NCBI GenBank assembly: GCA_047975765.1
Contig: JBKEEF010000002.1
Location: forward strand, 1-64,000
Direction: 5' to 3'
DNA from: JAQWBS01 sp047975765
GTDB taxonomy: Bacteria; Pseudomonadota; Alphaproteobacteria; RF32; CAG-239
DNA length: 64,000 nt
This document shows, piece by piece, positions 43,221 to 52,459 of this stretch. The notes under the pieces were generated by a model that did not search any database, was not told the DNA's origin, and was given only the letters and a program-made list of their open reading frames with translations. Position numbers and translations under genes: made by a program. The stretch's first letter is position 1. The number at the start of each line of letters is the position of its first letter.

Positions 43221-44426
43221 ATGTTTTTCAAAAAAAAGACTAAAGAACAGCAAGAACCAGAAACCAAACAGGAAGAAACACCTGCAATCAAACTTAAGTC
43301 TTTTGAAGAAATTAAGAAAAACATGTTAGAGGAAATGAAAAAACTCCCTACTGAAAAAGAAGTTGAAATAACAATAGAAGAACATCTTGAAGAAACAAAA
43401 AATGAAGATGAAGATCAAGGTACAATCGAAGAGGTAGAAACTAAAGAAGATCCTATTGCTTCTGAAGAACCAAAGAAATCCAAAACAGTCCAAACACAAA
43501 AAGTTGAAGATGAAAAAATTTCTGAAGAAGAAAAAAACCGTAAAATTTATATTCTCGGAGACAATGCTTTAGCTTGTTTTTTCGCAATGAGATTTAGCAA
43601 CTCTGGTGAAAAAGTTGTTCTAATCACCAACAAAGGAACAGCTTCTCGTTTGAGCAACAATGGCGTGACAATTATTGAAAATCATAGTTTGCAAAAAAAT
43701 CATTACAAATTTGATACAACTTTTTGGCTAAAAGAAGCACCAAAGATGCTCATCATCACATCAGATGCCATCAAACTTAATGCATCTCTCACTGCAATTT
43801 CAAGAAAAAAGATTGTTAATTCTCCTGTTTTGCTTTTCACACCAATCAAAGATACACTCTATATCCGAAACATTCTAGAAAACGACATTTATCGCTCATT
43901 TTTTGATGGATATCTACTTTCTCAGTCTGATCAAGTTTTGCTTTATGGAAGAAACCCAAGTATTTCTTTCACACCAAAAAGCAAGAAAAAAAATGATAAG
44001 ATTATTAGTTCCTGCTTTGAAAAAGCTGGGCTTTCTGTCAAATCAGAATCAACAGAAGAAAAAGCATTTTGGGATTTTTTCAGTGTTCATGCTATTTGCT
44101 CTTTGGTTTCTGCAGCTTATAATAAAAATATTTTTGATGTCATCAAAGACAAAGAAAAGAGAGAAAAGCTCATCCCTTTGATTAATGAGATTACTCAAAT
44201 TACAAAACATGATGGTGTTGAGCTTAATAGCGAAGAAGTCTTGAAGAAAATTTATAACACGCCTTTAAGCTACCCATATCCGCTACAAGTTGAAATTTCT
44301 AAAGGAAAGGCTGGCGATTTCAATCTTATCAGCTCCAACTTAAGCGAGATTGCCAATAGAAGTAAATGCAAAATTGATGAACTCAACTCTCTTTTGAAAA
44401 AGATATATAACATTATTATGGCATAA
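43221..44426 (+). CDS. Degenerate ketopantoate reductase-like protein with acidic N-terminal extension
   Basis: A 401-residue protein. The first 105 residues are Glu/Lys-rich, with no fold visible. From about 107, IYILGDNALACFFAMRFSNSGEKVVLITN followed by SNNGVTIIEN resembles the Rossmann N-terminal domain of PanE/ApbA, but the GxGxxG loop has become GDNALA. The C-terminal half has the helical layout of ApbA_C, including a C-terminal KCKIDELNSLLKKI, while the positions of the catalytic lysine and asparagine appear replaced (AFWDFFSVHAI). It is therefore probably not a working ketopantoate reductase. It directly abuts rsmB, so expression is coupled. Function unknown. Confidence 0.5.
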   Translation: MFFKKKTKEQQEPETKQEETPAIKLKSFEEIKKNMLEEMKKLPTEKEVEITIEEHLEETKNEDEDQGTIEEVETKEDPIASEEPKKSKTVQTQKVEDEKISEEEKNRKIYILGDNALACFFAMRFSNSGEKVVLITNKGTASRLSNNGVTIIENHSLQKNHYKFDTTFWLKEAPKMLIITSDAIKLNASLTAISRKKIVNSPVLLFTPIKDTLYIRNILENDIYRSFFDGYLLSQSDQVLLYGRNPSISFTPKSKKKNDKIISSCFEKAGLSVKSESTEEKAFWDFFSVHAICSLVSAAYNKNIFDVIKDKEKREKLIPLINEITQITKHDGVELNSEEVLKKIYNTPLSYPYPLQVEISKGKAGDFNLISSNLSEIANRSKCKIDELNSLLKKIYNIIMA

Positions 44427-44504
44427 ATCGTGCTTAATCGTTGAAGAAAAGCAAGAAACATAATATAACTATGAAATAATATAACATATTAAGGATAAGA
44501 ATTC

Positions 44505-45575
44505 ATGGATATTAAATATTTGATTATGGTTCTAACTTTTATCTTTTCTCTCACATTGAGCTTTTTTCTTCTTTCATTGATAAATAAGAAAATAAGTAAT
44601 GGCAATATGAACAAAAAAAGCACATTCGCTTTTTTGACGCTTTATGGCATCACCGCTATTTCACTTATTATCCTCTATTTCGTGCTTTATGATCCATATC
44701 TCCTAAAATATAACTTCGAATTCCTCGACTTGTTTACAGCACTTACTTTTTCAGGGCTAATTTTTGGAACATACAGCTTCAAGAACATTGAAAAATTGGC
44801 ACCTTTTATTTTAGCATTAGGCTGTGTGGCTGTTACCTATTTCATCCCTGAAAATTATCATATCTTTGATATCGAAATGCCAATTTATGCTGAAAAAATC
44901 TTGCTTGGGCTTGGACTCTTCATCTTTTCGCTCATATACAGATATATCAATACGATTGATGGGATACTAGCAACTCAATCAGGTTTTATTGGCATCGGCG
45001 TTATGGGGCTTTCAATGATTTTAAACATTGCTTTGCTAGGGGCTTTTGGTTCCATTTTCCTTGCAACATCAATTGCACTTCTATCATTTAATAAATATCC
45101 TGCAAAAATCGAAATTAATACCGCTATGGCAACTTCAAGTGCCTTTTTACTTGGTTGGTTTCTCCTCAAAACGGGTGAAGAAACTTCCCTAACTTGTAGT
45201 TTGCTTCTTATTTCTTTTGTCATTATAGAAGTTACAATTGCCTTTTTGAAAAGGCTGACCTTTATGGAAAAATATAAAGATATCTACAACAACGGCTTTT
45301 GTATGAGAGCAAGTGTAAGGGGGCTTTATCCTGATTCTATCAGATTTGCAGTTTCAAAAGTTATGGCGCTTTCCGTTTTATTAGCTTGTTTTCAAACTTT
45401 TTCACCAAACCTTTATTCTGTTCCTCTATTTGGTTCTTTCGCTGTCCTTTGGATTTTATACAAAATGCAAGAATGGGAATATTATAGCCAACCTCTAAAG
45501 GAACTCAATAAGGAAACACTTGATAGTGTCAAAGAAAACTTTGATGAAATAAAGAAATACATCAAAAAAGATTAA
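44505..45575 (+). CDS. Multi-pass membrane protein, possibly degenerate MraY/WecA-like
   Basis: A 356-residue inner-membrane protein with about ten helices. YRYINTIDGILATQSGFIGIGVM resembles the NxxNxxDGxDGL motif of the MraY/WecA/glycosyltransferase-4 family, and SFNKYPAKIEINTAMATSSAFLLGW lies where the FxGDxGS motif is expected, but the catalytic aspartates of the latter are absent. So at most it is a non-canonical or inactive relative of polyprenyl-phosphate sugar transferases. The C-terminus is a charged cytosolic helix (LKELNKETLDSVKENFDEIK). It is followed within 20 bases by the TPR gene. Confidence 0.45.
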   Translation: MDIKYLIMVLTFIFSLTLSFFLLSLINKKISNGNMNKKSTFAFLTLYGITAISLIILYFVLYDPYLLKYNFEFLDLFTALTFSGLIFGTYSFKNIEKLAPFILALGCVAVTYFIPENYHIFDIEMPIYAEKILLGLGLFIFSLIYRYINTIDGILATQSGFIGIGVMGLSMILNIALLGAFGSIFLATSIALLSFNKYPAKIEINTAMATSSAFLLGWFLLKTGEETSLTCSLLLISFVIIEVTIAFLKRLTFMEKYKDIYNNGFCMRASVRGLYPDSIRFAVSKVMALSVLLACFQTFSPNLYSVPLFGSFAVLWILYKMQEWEYYSQPLKELNKETLDSVKENFDEIKKYIKKD

Positions 45576-45593
45576 GATTGCAAAGAAATAAAA

Positions 45594-46949
45594 ATGGCTT
45601 TTTTTGATTTTGTCAAAAACATATTCTCCTCTAACAATTCAAAGAATGATTTGGATACACCGCTTTTTGCGCCAAAATTCAAAATTCTTATCATTGAATT
45701 TTCTGATAATGTTGAAGGAAACAGCGGAGAGACAATCACAAGAATGCTCCGAGATAAGGAAGGAATTGAAGTTCACTACTTTGATGAGCCTTTCAATAAA
45801 AATTTTCTCAACTTCGATAGTAAAGAACTTTTTGACTGGATAGACAGAGGACAAACTGTCATTGACAGAACAGGAGCAGATGTCATCGTTTGGGGTTTTA
45901 GAGAAGGAAATAGACTCCGCCTCAATTTCCAAAGTACTAATCAATATGAAAGCAACAGAAAAATTTTCATTTCTCTTGTCGACAGTCTCTATATTCCAGC
46001 GATCAACCTCAATGATAGAGAAAAGATTGCAACAGCTGTCATTAATCTCATCCACGGCGCAATTATCAGCACAGTTGAATCTAAGGATAAAGAGCTTAAA
46101 ATCTATCGCAAATATCTTTTGAGAAAAATCATCGATAGATTGATAAATGACGATTCGGCAAAATCTCTCTCAATTGAGTTTATGCCTTATATCATGAATT
46201 TTCTAGGTATCATTTATTTAAGCTATGCTTTTGAAAATAAAGATGATAAAGATTTTAAAATCATTAAGAATCTTTTTGAAACAGCTATAAAGCATCAAGA
46301 TTTAATCAGCAATCCAATTCATCTTGGTTGCATTTATTATCACCTTGGACAGTTATATGACTGTGCTTCAAGCAATATTGACAAACACCCTGCTCTGTTT
46401 TTCAAAGGTGCAATTGAATATTATGTTCAATCTCAAAAATATTTAAGTAAACATAACTATCCATACGAATATGGTTCAATTTGCTATCGCCTTTCTAGTT
46501 TATATTTCAGTTACTGGAAACAAAAATCAGATATCCAAGCTTTGAGAGATGCTGTTTTTCAGCTTAGAGAAGCAGAAAAAATATATACATATGCTTTGTT
46601 TCCAGAATTTTGGGCAAACATTCAAGAAAACCTTGGACATCTCCTTGCAATTTTAGGGAATTTAACTAATAGCAGTGAGATTTCAGCTCTTGCCATAGAT
46701 AGCTACAAAAACAAACAAAAGGTTGTCACTGAACGTAAAGATCCAATTTCTTGGGCTATCACTCAAAGTGAAGTTGGTGACATTTTCTACCGTTTGGGAA
46801 AATCTTCACAAAATAAAGAACTTCTTGAAGATGCTCTTGAATATTTTCACGATGCTCTCTATATATTTGAAAACGCCAAGATGGATGATGAGATTAAAAA
46901 ACTCAATGTCAATATTTCTAAAACCAGCCAATATATAAGTGTTCTATAA
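45594..46949 (+). CDS. TPR-like protein of unknown function
   Basis: A 451-residue cytoplasmic protein in two parts. Residues 20 to 160 form an alpha/beta domain starting FKILIIEFSDN, with MLRDKEGIEVHYFDEPF and TGADVIVWGFREGNRLRLNF, similar to the domain placed before TPR arrays in several alphaproteobacterial proteins. From about 190 to the end the chain is all-helical, with tetratricopeptide-like units such as HLGCIYYHLGQLYD, GSICYRLSSLYFSYW, NIQENLGHLLAILGN and SEVGDIFYRLGK. Protein binding is probable; the partner is not known. It follows the membrane protein closely and precedes a CCGIP protein by one base. Confidence 0.6.
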   Translation: MAFFDFVKNIFSSNNSKNDLDTPLFAPKFKILIIEFSDNVEGNSGETITRMLRDKEGIEVHYFDEPFNKNFLNFDSKELFDWIDRGQTVIDRTGADVIVWGFREGNRLRLNFQSTNQYESNRKIFISLVDSLYIPAINLNDREKIATAVINLIHGAIISTVESKDKELKIYRKYLLRKIIDRLINDDSAKSLSIEFMPYIMNFLGIIYLSYAFENKDDKDFKIIKNLFETAIKHQDLISNPIHLGCIYYHLGQLYDCASSNIDKHPALFFKGAIEYYVQSQKYLSKHNYPYEYGSICYRLSSLYFSYWKQKSDIQALRDAVFQLREAEKIYTYALFPEFWANIQENLGHLLAILGNLTNSSEISALAIDSYKNKQKVVTERKDPISWAITQSEVGDIFYRLGKSSQNKELLEDALEYFHDALYIFENAKMDDEIKKLNVNISKTSQYISVL

Positions 46950-46950
46950 A

Positions 46951-47322
46951 ATGAAAAAAATACATCAACATAAAGAAACCGAAGATTCTTGTGATAGCTA
47001 TGTTCTCGGAAGTGCTTTCTTCGCCATCTTCATCCACATTTTTTGCTGTGGAATTCCTGCTGTTTTAGCAGTTTTAAGTGCTTTTGGAATATATGCTCCG
47101 CTTCCTTTTGAGCATAAGCACAATGGAATAGGTGAAATTTTAATGTTTGTTTTATCAGGAGGATTCTTGATTTTATCCTATTATTTATATTCTAGGCACA
47201 ATCATTGTGATTGCGGACACAAACATGAATCAAAAGACACCCTGAGCAAAACTATTTTAAGTGTGACAACTGTCCTATATCTCTTTGGAATTTATACACA
47301 TTTTATAAAAGATTTGTTCTAA
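46951..47322 (+). CDS. MerC-like small membrane protein with CCGIP motif
   Basis: A 123-residue protein with four hydrophobic helices. The first has FAIFIHIFCCGIPAVLAVLSAFG, a Cys-Cys-Gly-Ile-Pro turn like those of MerC/MerT-type metal proteins. Histidines and cysteines cluster in the loops (FEHKHNG; SRHNHCDCGHKH). A distant paralogue with the same CCG(L/I)P turn lies at 54710. Metal transport or binding is inferred from these residues only. An in-frame ATG 12 bases upstream exists but overlaps the previous gene. Confidence 0.6.
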   Translation: MKKIHQHKETEDSCDSYVLGSAFFAIFIHIFCCGIPAVLAVLSAFGIYAPLPFEHKHNGIGEILMFVLSGGFLILSYYLYSRHNHCDCGHKHESKDTLSKTILSVTTVLYLFGIYTHFIKDLF

Positions 47323-47403
47323 TCTCAAAAAAAATCATTTTTTTGAAAATTAGGTCTTGCTTTTTTATTTGAGTAATGCTAATTAATACACGTTCTATTC
47401 GAT

Positions 47404-47478
47404 GCGGGCATAGCTCAGGGGTAGAGCGCAACCTTGCCAAGGTTGATGTCGAGGGTTCGAATCCCTTTGCCCGCTCCA
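47404..47478 (+). tRNA. tRNA-Gly (GCC anticodon)
   Basis: A 75-nt cloverleaf: acceptor GCGGGCA/TGCCCGC, D-arm GCTCAGGGGTAGAGC, anticodon stem CAACC/GGTTG with loop TTGCCAA (anticodon GCC), T-loop GGTTCGAATCC and encoded CCA. It is followed by a strong terminator. Confidence 0.97.
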
Positions 47479-47482
47479 ATTC

Positions 47483-47511
47483 AAAACCGACCTTAAAGGT
47501 CGGTTTTTTTT
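47483..47511 (+). terminator. Terminator of tRNA-Gly
   Basis: CCGACCTT (47487-47494) and AAGGTCGG (47496-47503) form the stem, preceded by A4 and followed by T8. Confidence 0.92.
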
Positions 47512-47601
47512 ATGAAATATCGTAGGGACCTGAACCCCTAAGAAGAAGGTTCGACTGAAGAACCTTGCTCCGCTCTGGAGAGGCAAAGTTGGACACCGAA
47601 T

Positions 47602-47638
47602 AAAAAGAAAGAGGCTTTTCAGCCTCTTTCTTTTTTAT
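47602..47638. terminator. Terminator downstream of the RND pump gene
   Basis: AAAAAGAAAGAGGCT (47602-47616) pairs perfectly with AGCCTCTTTCTTTTT (47621-47635). On the minus strand it ends the metal-efflux transcript, and T/A runs make it work both ways. Confidence 0.92.
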
Positions 47639-47640
47639 CC

Positions 47641-50600
47641 TTATTTCTTATAGACGCGATAATACAAGGTTGGTAAAACCGCCAAGGTCAAGATTGTTGA
47701 AGAGATAATTCCTCCAATAATCACAACAGCAAGTGGCTTCTGAACCTCTGCGCCAACACCTGTTGCAAGTGCCATTGGCAAAAAGCCAAGAACATCCGTC
47801 AAGGCTGTCATCAAAACAGGACGGAGACGCATCTTAGCTCCTTGAAGAACACGAGCTTTCAAACCATGATTATTATAGCTGTTCTTTGCAAAACCGTTAA
47901 TCAAAACAATACCATTTAACACCGCAATCCCTAACAGAGCTATAAAACCAACCCCCGCAGAAATACTAAAAGGGATTCCGCTGATAATCAGAGATAAAAC
48001 ACCTCCAAACAAAGCAAAAGGAATTCCAAAGAAAATCAAAAAAGTTTGTTTTACACTATGAAAAGCAGCATAAATCATAAAGAACATCACTCCAAGTGTA
48101 ACAACCGTCAAAATAGACAAACGACTCATCGCCTTTTGCATATTTTCGTATTGTCCACCCCACTCAATATAATAACCATTTGGTAAAGTTACTTTTTCTT
48201 CAACAATTGCCTGAGCTTTTTTTACAAAAGTTTCAGTATCAATGCCTCGAATATTGACCATAATTGCACTACGCCTGTTTCCATCTTCACGATTGATTGC
48301 TCCATAAGTTTCTTTGAAACGAATATCTGCCAATTCTTCTAAAGGAACAATATTCCCATTCAAGGTCGCTACAGGAAGCTTTTTAATAACATCAATATTT
48401 CCACGCAAGCTTTCTTCCAACCTAACAATAATTGGATATCTTTTATCTTTGTCATAATAATAACCAACTTCTTCGCCAGCAAGTGCCATAGACATCAATT
48501 GTAAAACTTCGTTTTTATTGACACCATATTTTTTCAAAGCAAAGAGTTTAGGTTCAACAGCCAAAACAGGGAAGGCTCCAAGTTGTTCAAGCTCCACATC
48601 CGCTTGTTCAGAAACAGGTTTGATAGCTTCTTCAACTTCTTTCCCAATTTTTGCCAATATCTCCAAATCATCTCCAAAAATTTTGATTGTTAAATCTGAA
48701 CGAGACCCTTCCAACAGCTCATTAAAACGCATTTGGATAGGCTGAGAAGCAAGGAATTGCATTCCAGGATAGTTTTCCTTTAATTCTTCCGTCAGTTCGT
48801 GAGAGAACGCATCTAAATCCATTCCTTTTCCAAAATCTTTCAAGATAATATAAGTATCAGCAATATTCATTCCCATTGGATCAGTTGCAATTTCACTTGT
48901 TCCAATACGACTAAATACATGATCGACTTGAGGATGTTCACTAATCAATTTCTCGACTTTTTCCTGCAAGTCCAGACTCATGGTCAATGAAACATTTTGA
49001 GGTTTAATCACATGAAAGGCAAAAGCACCTTCTTTCAGCTGTGGCATAAATTCCCCCCCCAAAGATTTGAAGAGAAAAATACCAACCACAATAATTGCTA
49101 GTGCAAAAGCAATCACCGCCTTTGTTTTTTTCAACAAGAAGAAAAGAATTGCAGAGTATCTTCTTTCTAAGAACAACATAATCTTTGATTCTTTTTCTGC
49201 ACTACCACTTCTCAAAAGTAAAGCAACTAGGGCAGGTGTTAAGGTAAAGGAAAGCACCATTGCACCTAAAAGTGCAAAGATAAAAGTTGAGGCCATTGGC
49301 TGAAAAGTCTTTGCTTCAATGCCTACCAATGCAAAGATTGGTAGAAAAACCACAACCAAAATCAACTGACCAAAGCCTGCAGCTTTTCTAATTTCTGCTG
49401 TTGCTGAAATAACAATCTCATCAATATCATTATGTGTTAGATTTTCTTGACCATTAACTTTTTCCTTCAGTTTCCTCATACAATGGTCAACCACAATGAC
49501 CACCCCATCAATGATAATTCCAAAGTCCAGAGCTCCCAAACTCATCAAGTTTCCTGAAATATTAAACAATCTCATACAAATCACAGTGATAAGCAAAGAA
49601 AGAGGAATTGCCAAAGCAGTAATAAAAGCGGCACGAATATTTCCAACCAATAAGAATAAGATAATAATCACCAAGCAAGCACCTGTCGCAATATTATGCC
49701 AAACTGTGCCGATTGTTGCATTAACCAAATCAGAACGACTATAAAGAACAGTCAATTCTAAATCATCTGGCAAATCTTTTTTGATTTCTTCAACTCTTTC
49801 CGCAATATTTTGAGCTGTTGTTCGACTGTTTTCTCCAGTCATCATCATCACAGTCCCTAAAACAATTTCATCACCGTTAAATGTAGCACTTCCTGTACGT
49901 GTTTCTTTTCCTTCAATCACATCTGCAACATCAGAAATTGTAATCACATCATAGTTTGGCAAAACCTTAACTGGCATCTCCAAAATTTCTTGTGGGCTTT
50001 TCAAAAAGCCAATTCCCTGAACAATAAATTGTTCAGCATCTTGTTCGACATATCCACCACCCACATTTTGAGTTGAACCAGCCAAAGCAGAACTAATATC
50101 CTCAATTTCCAAGCCATAACGAGAAAGTTTATCTGGATTCGGCAACAGATGAATTTGACGTTCAAATCCACCTGTTGTATTAATTTCTGCAACACCTTTA
50201 ACACCCAAAAGTCTTGGTTTGATATTCCAGTCCTGAATTGTTTTCAATTCAACAAGTTGCTTAAATCTTTCCTGAGGATTTTTCTCAACATTTTTGAAAT
50301 CGATTTTATATTGAAAAATCTCTCCCAGACCAGTACTAATTGGCCCCAACTGCGGACTAGCACCTTCAGGAAGACCTTCAACATTTTGCAGTCTTTCAGA
50401 AACAAGTTGTCTTGCCAGATAGATATCCATATCATCTTCAAAAATAACCGTCACCTGAGAAAGTCCAAAGCGACTTAAAGAACGAACATTTTTGATATTT
50501 GGAATACCACGAACATTTGCCTCAACAGGAAATGTCACTGTTTTTTCAATTTCTTCAGCTGACCAACCCTTAACTTCCGTATTAATTTGAATTTGATTGT

Positions 50601-50730
50601 TCGTAATATCCGGAATGGCATCAATCGGCAAATGAACCAAGCTATAAAGACCATATATCATAGTCAAAAGCGTGAAAAACAGGACCATTCCCTTATTTTT
50701 CACCGAAAATCTAATTATACTATTTACCAT
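47641..50730 (-). CDS. Heavy-metal efflux RND pump (CzcA/CusA family)
   Basis: The inner-membrane proton-driven pump of a three-part metal exporter, 1029 residues with 12 helices and two periplasmic loops. The family signature is at the N-terminus (LPIDAIPDITNNQIQINTEVKGWSAEE in two parts), and helix 4 carries DFGIIIDGVVIVVDHCM near 400, whose aspartates form the proton relay of the HME group. GGEFMPQLKEGAFAFHV starts the second loop. DFGxxxDG points to the Zn/Co/Ni (Czc) branch rather than the Cu/Ag one, though substrate is not certain. AAGG precedes the ATG. It follows a very short adaptor gene and a TolC-like gene. Confidence 0.93.
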   Translation of the reverse strand: MVNSIIRFSVKNKGMVLFFTLLTMIYGLYSLVHLPIDAIPDITNNQIQINTEVKGWSAEEIEKTVTFPVEANVRGIPNIKNVRSLSRFGLSQVTVIFEDDMDIYLARQLVSERLQNVEGLPEGASPQLGPISTGLGEIFQYKIDFKNVEKNPQERFKQLVELKTIQDWNIKPRLLGVKGVAEINTTGGFERQIHLLPNPDKLSRYGLEIEDISSALAGSTQNVGGGYVEQDAEQFIVQGIGFLKSPQEILEMPVKVLPNYDVITISDVADVIEGKETRTGSATFNGDEIVLGTVMMMTGENSRTTAQNIAERVEEIKKDLPDDLELTVLYSRSDLVNATIGTVWHNIATGACLVIIILFLLVGNIRAAFITALAIPLSLLITVICMRLFNISGNLMSLGALDFGIIIDGVVIVVDHCMRKLKEKVNGQENLTHNDIDEIVISATAEIRKAAGFGQLILVVVFLPIFALVGIEAKTFQPMASTFIFALLGAMVLSFTLTPALVALLLRSGSAEKESKIMLFLERRYSAILFFLLKKTKAVIAFALAIIVVGIFLFKSLGGEFMPQLKEGAFAFHVIKPQNVSLTMSLDLQEKVEKLISEHPQVDHVFSRIGTSEIATDPMGMNIADTYIILKDFGKGMDLDAFSHELTEELKENYPGMQFLASQPIQMRFNELLEGSRSDLTIKIFGDDLEILAKIGKEVEEAIKPVSEQADVELEQLGAFPVLAVEPKLFALKKYGVNKNEVLQLMSMALAGEEVGYYYDKDKRYPIIVRLEESLRGNIDVIKKLPVATLNGNIVPLEELADIRFKETYGAINREDGNRRSAIMVNIRGIDTETFVKKAQAIVEEKVTLPNGYYIEWGGQYENMQKAMSRLSILTVVTLGVMFFMIYAAFHSVKQTFLIFFGIPFALFGGVLSLIISGIPFSISAGVGFIALLGIAVLNGIVLINGFAKNSYNNHGLKARVLQGAKMRLRPVLMTALTDVLGFLPMALATGVGAEVQKPLAVVIIGGIISSTILTLAVLPTLYYRVYKK

Positions 50731-50743
50731 TTTTCAAACCTTT

Positions 50744-51154
50744 TTAGTGTGCATGACCAACTTCTCCGCCTTCTTTATCCAAAAGAATAACACGGAGGTA
50801 CTTGGCACCTTTAACAACAAATTCTTCGCCTGCTGAAACATCATCAGACTCAAAAAACATTTCGGACTTTGTCTTTTTCAGCGGATGTACTTCCACTTGT
50901 TCAAAAACATTTTCCTTTTCTTGTTTGAAAATATAGGTATCTCCTTGTGCCTCCACAAAAGCTTCACGAGGAAGGACATAAGGCGATTTTTTTTCTAAGA
51001 CAGCAACTTCAATGCCATAATTTTTCAAAACTTTTGCTGAAAGTTCAAGTTCCTCATGCTCATCGTGATCATCATGTACTTCTTCAGCTCTAAGCGGTGA
51101 AAGAGATAACATAAAAACAAGAAAAGCAAAGAGATAAAATTTCTTATTTTGCAT
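50744..51154 (-). CDS. Minimal CzcB-like adaptor (136 residues)
   Basis: A periplasmic protein whose parts match only the two ends of a CzcB-type membrane fusion protein. After a signal peptide (LFAFLVFMLSLSPLRA) comes a His/Asp/Glu cluster (EVHDDHDEHEELELSAKVLKNYGIEV) as at the CzcB N-terminus. Then YVLPREAFVEAQGDTYIFKQ and VFEQVEVHPL lead to the last beta-domain with SAGEEFVVKGAKYLRVILL, ending GEVGHAH. The lipoyl/barrel halves and the coiled-coil hairpin, some 200-250 residues of a normal adaptor, are missing. No frameshift or stop is visible at the joint. It overlaps the TolC-like gene by 11 bases. Confidence 0.72.
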   Translation of the reverse strand: MQNKKFYLFAFLVFMLSLSPLRAEEVHDDHDEHEELELSAKVLKNYGIEVAVLEKKSPYVLPREAFVEAQGDTYIFKQEKENVFEQVEVHPLKKTKSEMFFESDDVSAGEEFVVKGAKYLRVILLDKEGGEVGHAH

Positions 51155-52397
51155 AAGCTACCTCCTTAAAATTTGAACTGAGCGTTTTGTTAACCAGATA
51201 TATACTCCAAAGTGATTTCAAAGTTTCCAACTCATATTGATTATACATCTTAGTTGCTTCAATCATCTGCTGATGAGCTTCAATAAAAAGTGATGTACTG
51301 ACACGTCCATTTGCAAAAAGTCTTTCTACATTTTGGTGTCTGTTTTTCAAGTCACCCAAAGAAATTTCTTTAAGGGTCTTTTTACCTAATTCATATTGAT
51401 GAAGAGCAAGAGATAAGTTTTTTTCTGCTTCCATTTTTCTAAATTCATAATTTTGTTCAGCAGCTTTAACAGCAAAACGAGCCCCTTTGATTTGGTTACG
51501 ATTAGAATTTACAGGGAAAGGAAAAGAAAATTTCACACCATATGTATCTAGCCTACCTAAATCACCTGGTTTTGTTGCAATATAAGGACCAACATTGAAA
51601 CTAGCATTACTTGATTTTGCTTCCAAATAATCTGCTTGAGCTAGCTCAAGAGAAAGATTTTCTTGCTCTATCTCATAACTTTTTACAACATCAACATCCT
51701 TAATCATTGGCCAAACCTTAGGTGCATATAAAAACCAAGAAGAAGTTATCTTGGTATTCTTCTCAAGCTGGAGCATGTAAGACAAAGCGCTTTTTAAGGT
51801 GTTTTCTTCATCAACAAGCTGTTGAATCTCAATTTTATAACCTTTAAGTGCTAGTAAGAAAACATCCTTAGAAACTTCATCTTCAGGAGAAAGAACAGAA
51901 CTTTGACGATATTTTTTTAAAACTTTTTCAAAAGTTTCAATGGCTTCAATAACCACTTCTTTTTCCTTGCTAACTTGACGCAATCTATTCAAAAGCAGAA
52001 GCCCTTCATAAGTTGTTTTTTCTTCTTGCTCCAAAGTTGACAAACGAGAGCTATTCAAAGCAGCTTTCGCTTTATCTTGACGAGCCTTTCGTTTTGAAGG
52101 CATCTCAATATTCTGCAAAAGTGCAAGCTCTACCTCCACACCTTTTTCGTCATCCGCTCTGGTATAATTCAAACCACCATCAAGTTCTGGTGCAAACCAT
52201 TGCTTCGATTGTTTTTGATATTGCACATAAACCGGTTCTTGGGCTTTAGCATTGAGCAAGTCAGGACTCTTTGCCTGAGCACATGTCAAAACATCATATC
52301 CATTTTGTGGTTTACATATTTGTGCATTAGATTGTTTAGGGCTGAGTAAAAAAACACTCAATAAACCCAAAACAAGAATTTTGTTTTTTACAAACAT
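51144..52397 (-). CDS. TolC-family outer-membrane channel (CzcC-like)
   Basis: A 417-residue outer-membrane efflux protein with signal peptide KILVLGLLSVFLLSPKQSNA. It has two TolC-like repeats rich in long helices: an early VEVELALLQNIEMPSKRKARQ and later YGVKFSFPFPVNSNRNQIKGA, the latter typical of CzcC, plus a C-terminal FIEAHQQMIEATKMYNQYELE helix. It trimerises into the exit duct for the metal pump. CGGAG precedes the ATG. It heads the three efflux genes, downstream of a small His/Cys-containing exported protein. Confidence 0.88.
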   Translation of the reverse strand: MFVKNKILVLGLLSVFLLSPKQSNAQICKPQNGYDVLTCAQAKSPDLLNAKAQEPVYVQYQKQSKQWFAPELDGGLNYTRADDEKGVEVELALLQNIEMPSKRKARQDKAKAALNSSRLSTLEQEEKTTYEGLLLLNRLRQVSKEKEVVIEAIETFEKVLKKYRQSSVLSPEDEVSKDVFLLALKGYKIEIQQLVDEENTLKSALSYMLQLEKNTKITSSWFLYAPKVWPMIKDVDVVKSYEIEQENLSLELAQADYLEAKSSNASFNVGPYIATKPGDLGRLDTYGVKFSFPFPVNSNRNQIKGARFAVKAAEQNYEFRKMEAEKNLSLALHQYELGKKTLKEISLGDLKNRHQNVERLFANGRVSTSLFIEAHQQMIEATKMYNQYELETLKSLWSIYLVNKTLSSNFKEVAYAK

Positions 52398-52459
52398 AAA
52401 AAATCTCCGATAAACATTAATAAAATAAATCTTTCAGCTAAATCTAGCTGTTTATTTTT

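Noticed and set aside
47520..47600. Possible tRNA remnant after tRNA-Gly
   Set aside because: GGTTCGACTGAAGAACC resembles a T-arm, but it folds into its own hairpin and no acceptor or anticodon arm accompanies it.
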